NCBI GenBank assembly: GCA_964539665.1
Contig: CAZIKB010000090.1
Span: 1-26,994 of the forward strand
Length of the DNA stretch: 26,994 nucleotides
Origin: CAZIKB01 sp964539665
Lineage (GTDB): Bacteria; Zhuqueibacterota; Zhuqueibacteria; Oceanimicrobiales; Oceanimicrobiaceae
Direction of reading: 5' to 3'
The notes beneath the pieces were generated by a model, which saw only the letters and a list, made by a program, of their open reading frames with translations, ran no database searches and was not told the origin of the DNA. The position numbers and the translations under genes are program-made. Of this stretch, positions 7,554-15,964 are shown in pieces; the stretch's first letter is position 1, and every line of letters begins with the position of its first letter.

Positions 7554-10188
7554 AAAGGCAACTGAAGGAAAAAGAGTGCATCCCCCAAAAATATTAGTGT
7601 ATGTGCTTGAAAGGATTATTTTGCCTCAAGATAGGGAATCATTGCCCGGAGATTTCGAGGAGATGTATCATTATGTTGCAGATGAGTCCGGGGTAATCAG
7701 GGCGTTTTGCTGGTATTTGTTTCAAATCATCAAATTGATTCCGTCGTTTATTACAAATTCAATTCTATGGAGCATAATAATGTTTAAGAATTATCTGACT
7801 ATTGCATTTAGAAATATTAAGAAGTATAAAGGCTATTCCTTTATTAACATCGCTGGTTTGGCAATCGGAATGGCCTGTTTTATTCTCATGGTACTGTATG
7901 TAATTAATGAATTCAGCTTTGACAGATTTCACGCAAAATACAATCGAATTTGCCGGGTTATACGAAAATATGAAGGATTATGGGGCCATTCCGAATCGCT
8001 CATCGGAGGGACGCCTGCGCCCTTAGCACCTACGATCGTTAAAGAGTTTACCGAAGTAGTAAACGGAACTCGTGTGGGTGATGTGGCAGGGACGTTTCGC
8101 TTAAAAAATCAAAGTTTTAATGAAAAGGGGATCTTTGCAGATGAACACTTTTTTGAGATATTTAGCTTCGAGTTTGTTACCGGACAGAAAAAAACAGCCT
8201 TGACAGCACCGTTCTCCATGATCATTACTGAAACACTAGCAAAAAAATATTTCGACACAGAAAATCCCATAGGCAAAATCCTAAATTTTAGCAAACAGCT
8301 GAATTTACAAAGATCTGGTAGTAAGAATGAAAATTACGATGTAACCATCACTGGAGTTATCAAAGATGTGCCGCAAAATTCCCATATCCAATTTGATTAC
8401 ATCCTTTCATTTATCACCCTTTCTTCCACACCTGGAAATAAAAATCTGTTGGAACAGTGGAGGCGAAGCCCCTATTATAATTACATTGAACTTATGCCGG
8501 GTGCTCAATATGCAGATTTGCATGAACGTTTGGCTGAGTATTCACCGAGATTCAGAGGAACCGATTCTGGTAAATATATATTGCAGCCTTTGGGTGATAT
8601 TCACTGGGAAGCGAAACTCCTTGATGAAATGCCGGGAAATATCGTTAATGCCAGGAAGTATTTGTACTTATTCTCAACAATCGCTTTTATCATCTTGATA
8701 ATTGCGTGCATTAACTATATGAATCTGGCAACTGCCAGGTTTGCCAGGCGAACGAAAGAAATAGGCTTACGAAAGATTGTCGGCGCCCGCAAAGCCCAAT
8801 TGATTAGGCAGTTCATTGGTGAATCTATTTCGCTATCAGTCATTTCATTTTTGGGTGCTATTCTTTTGGTGATGCTCCTCCTTCCTTATTTCAATTCCTT
8901 CATTGGAAGTTCAATTCAGTTTAATTGGTTTGAAAATCCATTAGCTGTACTTTTTCTATTAGGAATGGTACTGTTAGTAGGAGTAGTAGCCGGAAGTTAT
9001 CCTGCATTGTTTTTAGCCGCGTTGCGGCCGGTAAATATTCTGAAAGGCAATATTGAAAAAACTACCCGTGGCTCTGGCTTTAGAAAAGCTCTGGTGGTTT
9101 TCCAATTCAGTATTTCAATCTGCTTAATTGCCGGCACATTGGTTGTATCGAAGCAACTTGATTATGTTCGAACTAAAGACGTTGGATATGACAGGGAACA
9201 CGTCGTCGTCATACCGCTGCGGGATGTCCAGGCAAGGCAAAACACGAATGTTATAATTCAGGAACTTGTTAGAAATCCCTCTATTGAAAAGGTATCCGGT
9301 TCAGATTACGTGCCGTTGGAGATAAATAATGTGCATTATGTTAAGTATATTGACGATGCTGGAGAAGAGAAAAGCGTCGATGTATTTACAAGCAGTATAG
9401 GTTATGATTTCTTTGAGGTTTATAAATTGCAACTTGTAAAGGGAAGACATTTTTCACCTGAATTTGTGACAGATGAAAAGAGTGCGGTTATTCTGAATGA
9501 GACTGCTGTTCAGCTAACGGGCTGGTCGGAACCAGTCGGAAAGGTCATCGATGATTTTGGAAACCAGGTAATTGGTGTGGTTAAAGATTTTCACCAATCT
9601 TCTCTGCATGAGAAAATCGATCCCATGGTTTTTTTCCTGAGACCTGCCGATTGTACTTTCCTGTCAGCCAGGATTGCGCCAGGAGATATTCCGGGTACTA
9701 TTCAGATATTAAAAAACACTATTGAGAAGTTTAGCCCAAATTTTGATTTTGAGTATTATTTTCAAGATGATTATTTCAATAACAAATATAAGGCCGATGA
9801 GCGATTTGGCAGGGCTTTTAGATATGGTTCTGCGCTTGCCATTTTCATTGCCTGTCTCGGTGTATTTGGACTCGCTTCATTTTCAACGGAAAGGCGGACA
9901 AAAGAAATCGCAATACGAAAAATACTCGGCGCCTCGGTTCATAATATTGCAAGAAATATTTCTAAAGAATTTCTCATTTCAGTAACTATAGCCAACATTT
10001 TTGCCTGGCCCGCAGCCTGGTTTGTCATGAACAAATGGCTGCAGAACTTTGCTTACAGAATAAGCATCGATATCTGGGCATTTGTACTGTCGGCGATTGT
10101 AGCTTTGGTGGTTGCGCTTTTTACTGTTGGTTTCCAGGCGATTAAAGCAGCCTGTGCTAATCCAGTGGATAGTCTGAAGTGTGAATAA
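7546..10188 (+). CDS. Orphan FtsX/MacB-type ABC permease with N-terminal prefix domain (paralog 2)
   Basis: This 880-aa paralog of the preceding gene has the same order of parts: prefix (RESLPGDFEEMYHYV), first helix, MacB-like domain, FtsX module (KEIGLRKIVGA), second extracytoplasmic domain and C-terminal FtsX module (KEIAIRKILGA), ending NPVDSLKCE. It starts inside the end of paralog 1 at ATGAATAA, which indicates translational coupling. Parts of its prefix are almost identical in DNA to paralog 1, while the extracytoplasmic domains diverge strongly. That pattern suggests different substrates or binding partners with a shared membrane engine. A damaged copy of a piece of this gene type lies at 19886-19947. 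Confidence 0.9.
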   Translation: MNKKATEGKRVHPPKILVYVLERIILPQDRESLPGDFEEMYHYVADESGVIRAFCWYLFQIIKLIPSFITNSILWSIIMFKNYLTIAFRNIKKYKGYSFINIAGLAIGMACFILMVLYVINEFSFDRFHAKYNRICRVIRKYEGLWGHSESLIGGTPAPLAPTIVKEFTEVVNGTRVGDVAGTFRLKNQSFNEKGIFADEHFFEIFSFEFVTGQKKTALTAPFSMIITETLAKKYFDTENPIGKILNFSKQLNLQRSGSKNENYDVTITGVIKDVPQNSHIQFDYILSFITLSSTPGNKNLLEQWRRSPYYNYIELMPGAQYADLHERLAEYSPRFRGTDSGKYILQPLGDIHWEAKLLDEMPGNIVNARKYLYLFSTIAFIILIIACINYMNLATARFARRTKEIGLRKIVGARKAQLIRQFIGESISLSVISFLGAILLVMLLLPYFNSFIGSSIQFNWFENPLAVLFLLGMVLLVGVVAGSYPALFLAALRPVNILKGNIEKTTRGSGFRKALVVFQFSISICLIAGTLVVSKQLDYVRTKDVGYDREHVVVIPLRDVQARQNTNVIIQELVRNPSIEKVSGSDYVPLEINNVHYVKYIDDAGEEKSVDVFTSSIGYDFFEVYKLQLVKGRHFSPEFVTDEKSAVILNETAVQLTGWSEPVGKVIDDFGNQVIGVVKDFHQSSLHEKIDPMVFFLRPADCTFLSARIAPGDIPGTIQILKNTIEKFSPNFDFEYYFQDDYFNNKYKADERFGRAFRYGSALAIFIACLGVFGLASFSTERRTKEIAIRKILGASVHNIARNISKEFLISVTIANIFAWPAAWFVMNKWLQNFAYRISIDIWAFVLSAIVALVVALFTVGFQAIKAACANPVDSLKCE

Positions 10189-12790
10189 AATGACAGTTGA
10201 AGGAAAAAGAGTGCGTCCCCCTAAAATACTTGTGTATATTCTCGAACGAATCATTCAGCCTAAAGACAGGGAGTCTTTACCTGGTGACTTTGCTGAGATA
10301 TACAATGTCATTTCAGATAGGTCCGGGCGAATCTCTGCGTTCTTCTGGTACTTATTTCAAGTTGCTAAATTAATGCCTTCATTTTATTCTAATTCAATCC
10401 TTTGGAGTATCATCATGTTTGAAAATTATTTAAAGATTGCTTTCAGGAACCTCAGGAAACACAAAGGTTATTCCTTCATCAATATTGCCGGTTTGTCCAT
10501 TGGTATGGCCTGCTGTGTATTAATTCTTTTGTTTGTGCAATTTGAATTCAGTTTTGATAAGTTTCATGAAAAAAAAGCAAGTATCTACCGTGTGCTCTGG
10601 CAGTTTGATTCCAACGGAGAACCTGTTACTATCGCGAACACTCCGCTGCCATTGGCTCCAGCACTTAACGCAGACTTTCCTGAGATTGCTTATACAACCA
10701 GAATTTCACGGACAGGCAGAAGTTTATTCAGCGTTGGCGATAATCAATTTTACGAAAGTATGATTTACGCCGATTCCGATCTGTTTGACATCTTCACATT
10801 TCCATTATTACGAGGCGATGCGGAGACTGCGCTTGCTGATCCTTTCTCGATTGTGATTACACAAGAGATGGCAGCGAAATACCTCGGCCATGCTGACCCT
10901 ATTGGAAAGACAATTACAATTCAAAACTCTCAGGACTATAAAGTAACCGGCATTTTTAATAAGATACCAGATAATTCTCACCTAAGTTTTGAGGCGCTCG
11001 CTTCATTCTCGTCCCGTAACAATGATGAAAGAGTAAAAGGAAATTATTGGGATAGAATTGGAGATGATTATACCTATATTCTACTTTCCGAAAATGCTAA
11101 TCCGAAAGACCTGAAAAAAAAGTCTCAATCTTTCATTGAAAAATATATTTCCTCGGATGGTGGTCGACACGATTTTTATCTTCAGCCGCTTCCTGATATA
11201 TATTTCTCAAAAATTAGATATGATTCGGCGAGAACAGGCGATCTAAATTACATATATGCCTTCTCCGCAATTGCATTTTTCATTCTACTAATAGCATCAA
11301 TAAATTTCATGAATCTTGCTACGGCAAGGTCGGCTGGCAGGGCAAAAGAAGTTGGCCTGAGAAAAGTTGTCGGAGCGAACCGAATTCAACTGATAAGACA
11401 GTTCCTGTCCGAGTCGATGTTTTTGGCGCTCCTGAGTTTGATTGTGGCGACAGGACTGGTTTATGCTTTTTTGCCTGGATTCGGCCATCTAATCCGAAGG
11501 GAACTTTCATTTAATTTTATGGATACTCCTCTTTTAATCTTGATTTTACTGGGTATGTCATTGTGTGTTGGAGTGCTGTCAGGAAGTTATCCTGCCCTGT
11601 TTCTCTCGGCCTTCCGACCTGTAAGAGTCTTAAAAGGAGCAGTAGAGAAAAAAGCTAAAGGATTCAATTTTAGAACACTGTTAGTTGTTCTGCAATTTGC
11701 CATTTCAATCGTCCTGATTATAGCAACGACGATTGTTTACGATCAACTTAATTTTATGAAAAGCAAAGATCTCGGGTTTGATGGCGAACAAATTGCTGTC
11801 ATTCCGATGCGAGATCGTTCTTTAAGAAATAATTATGAAACATTTAAAAATAAGGTTTTGCAAGAACCTTCCGTTATATCCGCAAGCGCTTCAAACGGAG
11901 CCCCGGCGAGCGATTCGCGAAGTACGCGGGGTTTTAATCCCGAAGGTTTTGCTGAAGATGCAGAGATGGAGATGCTGGTAGTGTTTGCCGATTATGATTT
12001 TATCGAAACCTTTGGACTTGAGCTTATAGAAGGCAGAAATTTTTCAAAAACATTCGCCACGGATGCCAACCGCGGTGCATATATTTTGAATGAAACCGCA
12101 GTCAAAGAGATAGGATGGGATAGTCCGGTTGGGAAGCGCCTTACTTCAGGTTCCGGGCAAGAAGGAACAGTCGTCGGGATTGTTAAGGATTTTCATTTAG
12201 ATTCAGTTCGGGATGAGATTGCACCATTGGTTATTACAATAGATCCTGCGTGGTTTTATTGTATGTCCGTGAAAATGCGTCCCGAAAATATATCCAGCAC
12301 TCTAACATTTCTTGAGAACAAGTGGAATGATTTTGCGAAGAAGTATCCATTTGAATATGCCTTTATTGATGAGAATTTTGAGCGTTATTATCAGTTTGAA
12401 CAGCGGCTGGGTAGAATATTCACCTACTGCTCAATGCTGGCTATCTTTATCAGTTGCCTGGGGATTTTCGGATTAGCTTCATTTGCGACAGAGCAGCGAA
12501 CCAAAGAAATTGGCATGAGGAAAGTCCTTGGCGCCTCCGTGCCGGGTATTGTCAGTCTTATTTCAAAAGATTTTGTGAAATGGGTATTGGTGGCAAATAT
12601 TATTGCCTGGCCGGTTGCTTACTTTGTAATGAGCCGGTGGCTGCAGGATTTCGCCTACCGAACAAATATGACTATCTGGACATTCCTGTTTTCAACGATT
12701 CTGGCGCTGTTGATAGCACTGCTGACTGTATCCTATCAGGCTGTAAAAGCTGCAGTAGCCAATCCAGTGGATGCATTGAAATATGAGTAA
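10181..12790 (+). CDS. Orphan FtsX/MacB-type ABC permease with N-terminal prefix domain (paralog 3)
   Basis: This is a third paralog of 869 aa. It has the prefix (RESLPGDFAEIYNVI), two MacB-like extracytoplasmic domains and FtsX modules with KEVGLRKVVGA and KEIGMRKVLGA, and it ends NPVDALKYE. The reading frame opens with GTG at 10181, overlapping the previous stop by 8 nt exactly as in the first junction. Translation from there gives MNKMTVEGKRV, aligned with MNKKATEGKRV of paralog 2. The ATG at 10190 is an alternative start. It is the last gene of the operon. No clear terminator hairpin follows. Confidence 0.9.
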   Translation: MNKMTVEGKRVRPPKILVYILERIIQPKDRESLPGDFAEIYNVISDRSGRISAFFWYLFQVAKLMPSFYSNSILWSIIMFENYLKIAFRNLRKHKGYSFINIAGLSIGMACCVLILLFVQFEFSFDKFHEKKASIYRVLWQFDSNGEPVTIANTPLPLAPALNADFPEIAYTTRISRTGRSLFSVGDNQFYESMIYADSDLFDIFTFPLLRGDAETALADPFSIVITQEMAAKYLGHADPIGKTITIQNSQDYKVTGIFNKIPDNSHLSFEALASFSSRNNDERVKGNYWDRIGDDYTYILLSENANPKDLKKKSQSFIEKYISSDGGRHDFYLQPLPDIYFSKIRYDSARTGDLNYIYAFSAIAFFILLIASINFMNLATARSAGRAKEVGLRKVVGANRIQLIRQFLSESMFLALLSLIVATGLVYAFLPGFGHLIRRELSFNFMDTPLLILILLGMSLCVGVLSGSYPALFLSAFRPVRVLKGAVEKKAKGFNFRTLLVVLQFAISIVLIIATTIVYDQLNFMKSKDLGFDGEQIAVIPMRDRSLRNNYETFKNKVLQEPSVISASASNGAPASDSRSTRGFNPEGFAEDAEMEMLVVFADYDFIETFGLELIEGRNFSKTFATDANRGAYILNETAVKEIGWDSPVGKRLTSGSGQEGTVVGIVKDFHLDSVRDEIAPLVITIDPAWFYCMSVKMRPENISSTLTFLENKWNDFAKKYPFEYAFIDENFERYYQFEQRLGRIFTYCSMLAIFISCLGIFGLASFATEQRTKEIGMRKVLGASVPGIVSLISKDFVKWVLVANIIAWPVAYFVMSRWLQDFAYRTNMTIWTFLFSTILALLIALLTVSYQAVKAAVANPVDALKYE

Positions 12791-12819
12791 CATTTGAGTG
12801 AGATATTTATCTTTGCCAT

Positions 12820-13065
12820 CTATCTTGTATACAAAATCAATTCTTGATTTAACCACTTCTTTGGACTTAATATTTTCGTTGTTTCATACTCATCCTGGAC
12901 AGTAGTTTTTAATGAATCGGTGTCCAATATTACTTTGGGAGCGAGATAATCTGAAAGGCTATAAACAACCTGGAGCCTGTTAAAATCTTCAATTGAATTT
13001 ATTTCAATTTGTTACCCAAACGAAATAGAGACTAAAATGAAAAATAAGAATATTGTTACTTTCAT
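12820..13065 (-). pseudogene. Broken gene for a small secreted protein (in-frame stop after the signal peptide)
   Basis: Reading leftward from ATG 13065 gives a good signal peptide, MKVTIFLFFILVSISFG, then TAA at codon 18 (13014-13012), then 63 further open codons to TAG at 12820. The stop replaces what would be a CAA glutamine at the expected cleavage region. The downstream frame has coding character, for example SIEDFNRLQVVYSLSDYLAP. The product would be a short exported protein of about 81 aa, or the 5' fragment of a longer one. The family is not recognised. A sequencing error at the stop is an alternative to a true pseudogene. Confidence 0.6.
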
Positions 13066-13099
13066 ATATTATCCATTTGAATTTTTTTCTATCGCTTTG

Positions 13100-13313
13100 G
13101 TCAGGCGCGCCGACGCAAACTCAGTGACCTGTTAAATTGAACTAAACCCACCGATTCTCCAAACTCGAAAATCACGCCGGAGATTAGGCGTCGGCTGCAC
13201 TAAAACGTTAGGAAAAGCCCAGCCCTAAGCATGGCTTGAAGGCGTGTGCCACCACAACTTTACAGTTTCGTGTGGGGCACTCGTGTGCGCTTGAGTTTTA
13301 AAGATTATTAGGG
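13100..13313 (-). repeat. Degenerate attC-like structured repeats
   Basis: Two nested structures follow the stop of the ankyrin gene on its 3' side. One has CCGACGC (about 13110) pairing with GCGTCGG (about 13187), and ends in CGTTAGG (13206-13212), a partial core. The other (about 13222-13313) has GTGCCACCACA pairing with TGTGGGGCAC, flanked by CCCTAAG and ATTAGGG. Both resemble attC sites with damaged cores. The placement 3' of a leftward gene matches the cassette array at the left of the window. It may be a relic cassette, or a dispersed repeat unrelated to integrons. Confidence 0.35.
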
Positions 13314-13314
13314 T

Positions 13315-14715
13315 TTATTTTTTCGCTGTGTCCTTGTATTCGTCAACTATTTTACGGGCATTTTCTCTGTTTTCAGCGTTACTATCATTATTAGCAATTT
13401 CCTCAAACTTTGCTATATAACTAGTTCCAAATTCAACCAATCTTGCCCACACGACAAAATCTCTTAGAAGATAATTCTTTGTCTTTTTCCGAATGTCAGA
13501 CGCAAAAAGAACCTCAGCCAGGCTTTCAACCATATCGCTATATATTTTTCTAAGGGTTTGATGCGTCGCAACATCTCGTGCTGCCTCTTCTTGATAAGAT
13601 TCCACTGAGAAAGATGATTTCTGAAGTGTCTCGAAGAGGGTTGATAGGTTGCCTGAAACACCCCCTGAAACCATATGTTTGTGCGTTAGTTCACCAAATT
13701 TCTCATGGCAAACCTTGGCGGCCATAAGTGCCGCAAGTTTGGCGACATTGTTGTTTAGATAAACTGATTCGAATTGCATCTCTGTGTCGGAATACAACTG
13801 AGAGATGTTTCCAATTTCAGAAAAAAGTTGTATTCTTTCTCCATCAAGAACTTTATAACCTAAGCACATTTTTGAGGTGGGCACATAACGAAAGCTTGCA
13901 ATATATTCAAAAAAACTTGTATCTGATGTGGCTTTAGGCAGCTTATCTATCCTATGAATTAATTCTTGCCTAATTCCTCTCATTAGTTTTGCAGTTGTCT
14001 CAAATCGAAAGTGCTGACCATAGCCTTTAAAAAAGTTCGTGAATATTCGTTTCTGCTCGTTCTCTTCGACTGTTCCAAACAACTTTTCAACAGTTTCATA
14101 TATTGAAATTGACTCTAGGGAGTCTATTTTCGCATGAGCGCTTTTTACATAACTACTTTTGGGGGCTCTCTCTATAAAATCCTGATATGCCTCTATAGTA
14201 TTAACTTTAGAAATTTCTTGGAAATCTAGTTTCTCAAGGCTATTTTGGGCCATTTCAGTATAATCTTCTAATTCACCAAAACCCCATGTGGGAGGATACT
14301 TTGATATAAAGTCCACATAGCCATCTATCGTATTAGTCCTCTGTGCTTGTGTAAGTTCTATGAGTGCGATAACACGATTTAGACCGAGTTGAAGGGATCC
14401 TTTTATTTTCTTTTTTGTCGCCTTATCTAGTGCTGATTCTCCATTGCTATCAGTTACTTCGATGTTAGCTCCGTTGTCCAAAAGAAACTTAACAGTTTCC
14501 AGGTATCCTTTTTCTGCAGCGAACATTAACGCAGTCCTTCCTTTCTTGTCTATAGAATTGATAGAACCGCCCTCCTGCAATGCAGCTTGCACTTTTTCGA
14601 CTTGTCCCTTCTTTGCAGCCTTCCTCAAATTTGAGTCTACCTTTTGAGCGTTAAGACTAGTAACGAGTGATGTTGCTATCAGTAGCAATCCAAATAACCG
14701 TTTAAAATAACGCAT
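13315..14715 (-). CDS. Exported ankyrin-repeat protein with helical repeats
   Basis: This 466-aa protein begins with a signal peptide, MRYFKRLFGLLLIATSLVTS, ending near LNAQ (residue 24). It is therefore exported, probably to the periplasm. Two to three ankyrin repeats follow at about 27-105, with the typical GRTALMFAAEKGYLETVKFL and NGANIEVTDSNGESALDKA patterns. Two AYxxFIxxxP-type helical repeats come next (near 133-148 and 172-197), similar to TPR-like structural repeats. The C-terminal 270 residues are helical, with no recognised domain. Ankyrin and TPR-like repeats mediate protein binding; no enzyme motif is visible. The gene stands alone, with attC-like repeats on its 3' side. Confidence 0.85.
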   Translation of the reverse strand: MRYFKRLFGLLLIATSLVTSLNAQKVDSNLRKAAKKGQVEKVQAALQEGGSINSIDKKGRTALMFAAEKGYLETVKFLLDNGANIEVTDSNGESALDKATKKKIKGSLQLGLNRVIALIELTQAQRTNTIDGYVDFISKYPPTWGFGELEDYTEMAQNSLEKLDFQEISKVNTIEAYQDFIERAPKSSYVKSAHAKIDSLESISIYETVEKLFGTVEENEQKRIFTNFFKGYGQHFRFETTAKLMRGIRQELIHRIDKLPKATSDTSFFEYIASFRYVPTSKMCLGYKVLDGERIQLFSEIGNISQLYSDTEMQFESVYLNNNVAKLAALMAAKVCHEKFGELTHKHMVSGGVSGNLSTLFETLQKSSFSVESYQEEAARDVATHQTLRKIYSDMVESLAEVLFASDIRKKTKNYLLRDFVVWARLVEFGTSYIAKFEEIANNDSNAENRENARKIVDEYKDTAKK

Positions 14716-15088
14716 AAGATTTTTCCTTCTAGTTTTTTATTTATTCGTTCAATATTCTGAATGCTTTTTTATTTCAATGTATCAAGAATTATTGTAACAC
14801 CCAATTTATGATATGTAGAACACTAATTAAAGGGCTAACAACTTAGTAGATAGTTTCTTGATATCTTGACAAATATAGTAATATCCGACTGATTTAATTC
14901 ATCTATTGACGTTCTAACTGTATATCATGTATTCTGGAATAATATCCGTCTTCGGTACCACTCAACATCATCCAGGGGAAACGCGGGTGCTCTCTGCTCC
15001 CCATCTTTAAATTTAATTTAAAAAAAAGAAACAAAAAGTCAACGGATTTAGAAGCAAATTGAGAATTAATCGAATTGAAAAATAACAC

Positions 15089-15158
15089 ATTCCAAAATTT
15101 CTATTTTGGAATGAAACTGGCAAGAAACTTAGTTTCCAGTGGTGGTACAATTTGTACC
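15089..15158. repeat. Cluster of three adjacent hairpins
   Basis: ATTCCAAAAT (15089-15098) and ATTTTGGAAT (15103-15112) are perfect arms with a TTCT loop. CTGG...AAACTTAGTTTCCAG (15117-15139) is an imperfect hairpin. GGTACA-ATT-TGTACC (15144-15158) is perfect. They sit in a row with 4 nt between neighbours. It could be a structured RNA, a terminator cluster or a relic of a mobile element. Confidence 0.6.
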
Positions 15159-15271
15159 AAGCTAAGCTTCCTGATCAATTGCGTGGGGCTGTCCCAAAAG
15201 TCGTTTTTTTACCCCGAACGAAGTCTATAGGTGTACGGTTATCCTGTTAGCTCCGAAAAGTGAATTAAAAC

Positions 15272-15298
15272 CCTGACAGGATTTCGAATCCTGTCAGG
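15272..15298. repeat. Perfect 12-bp stem hairpin
   Basis: CCTGACAGGATT and AATCCTGTCAGG flank a TCG loop. The 12-bp perfect stem followed by ATTGTTT could terminate transcription. Similar CCTGACAGG palindromes are, from general knowledge, dispersed repeats in Bacteroidota-like genomes. Confidence 0.7.
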
Positions 15299-15574
15299 AT
15301 TGTTTATGCTCGCTTCCCTTAATTTGACGCGCATGTGTCAGAAGCGGCATGACGAGGCAATCTCCAGCTTACAGACACTGAGATCTCTTCATCATTCCGG
15401 TTTACCGTTTTTAAAAAAGATACTTCCAGTCGCAGATCCCGGGCATTGGGAATGACATACCGACGAGCGCTGTTCTTCCTGAAGGAATGGTGCATCAGCA
15501 TCATGTTGAGCTCACAGCAATGACAGTCAGAAAATATAGTTTTCCTCAGACACAAACTATTATGAAACATTTTA

Positions 15575-15612
15575 CCGAGTTTCTCGATATAATGTTAAAA
15601 CGAAAAACTCGG
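15575..15612 (+). promoter_or_regulatory. Candidate promoter with inverted-repeat operator for the second padR
   Basis: CCGAGTTT (15575-15582) and AAACTCGG (15605-15612) form a perfect 8-bp inverted repeat. It brackets a TATAAT hexamer at 15588-15593, 44 nt before the padR start. No good -35 is seen. An inverted repeat over a -10 element just upstream of a PadR gene fits autorepression, which is common in this family, but the assignment is inferred. Confidence 0.5.
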
Positions 15613-15636
15613 AAAAATATCAGGGAGTAAGCTGTC

Positions 15637-15963
15637 ATGAATTTGACTATTACAGAACAAATCCTACTACTCACAATCTGGCGTCTTGATGATGATGCTT
15701 ACGGTGTCAAAATCAGGGAGAAAGTGTGTGAGTATTCAAAAAAAGACTTTGCTTTTGGGACGCTTTATAACAATCTGGATCAATTAATCAGAAAGGGATA
15801 TGCGACATCCTACAAAGGCGAACCTACTGCCGTTCGAGGCGGGAAGAGGAAAGTCTATTATAAAATCACTGAAGACGGCTTAGATGCCCTGCAAGCGGCA
15901 AGGGAACTGCAAAGCAAATTATGGGGCGGGATTCCTGATTTCGCTTTTGTGCGGGGAAACTAA
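15637..15963 (+). CDS. PadR-family transcriptional regulator (second copy)
   Basis: This 108-aa PadR winged-helix protein has the classic N-terminal pattern ITEQILLLTIWRLDDDAYGV, the recognition segment FGTLYNNLDQLIRKGY (about 46-61), the wing PTAVRGGKRKVYYKIT (about 69-84) and a C-terminal helix. GGGAG lies about 10 nt before the ATG. It is closer to canonical PadR than the copy at 4642-4959. The permease gene starts 1 nt after its stop, so regulator and transporter form one transcript. The inverted repeat upstream is the likely operator. Confidence 0.93.
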   Translation: MNLTITEQILLLTIWRLDDDAYGVKIREKVCEYSKKDFAFGTLYNNLDQLIRKGYATSYKGEPTAVRGGKRKVYYKITEDGLDALQAARELQSKLWGGIPDFAFVRGN

Positions 15964-15964
15964 A

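Larger units (their letters stand above)
14716..15574. other. Repeat-rich intergenic region, no gene supported
   Basis: About 860 bp without a convincing gene. It holds three consecutive hairpins at 15089-15158 and a long perfect hairpin at 15272-15298. A GGGGCTGTCCCAAAAGTC segment near 15185 resembles an insertion-sequence end. A low-complexity stretch with an 83-codon minus ORF (15319-15570) has the composition of translated dispersed repeats rather than a protein. Confidence 0.55.

Noticed and set aside
14903..15088. 61-codon minus-strand ORF
   Set aside because: Biased to Phe/Leu/Lys from A+T-rich DNA, with no ribosome-binding site or recognisable pattern.
15319..15570. 83-codon minus-strand ORF
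   Set aside because: The translation (EEISVSVSWRLPRHAAS) has the look of a dispersed repeat read in one frame, with no start context or family.
15884..15964. Upstream ATG start for the fourth permease
   Set aside because: The extra 27 residues overlap padR in another frame and have no counterpart in the paralogs.
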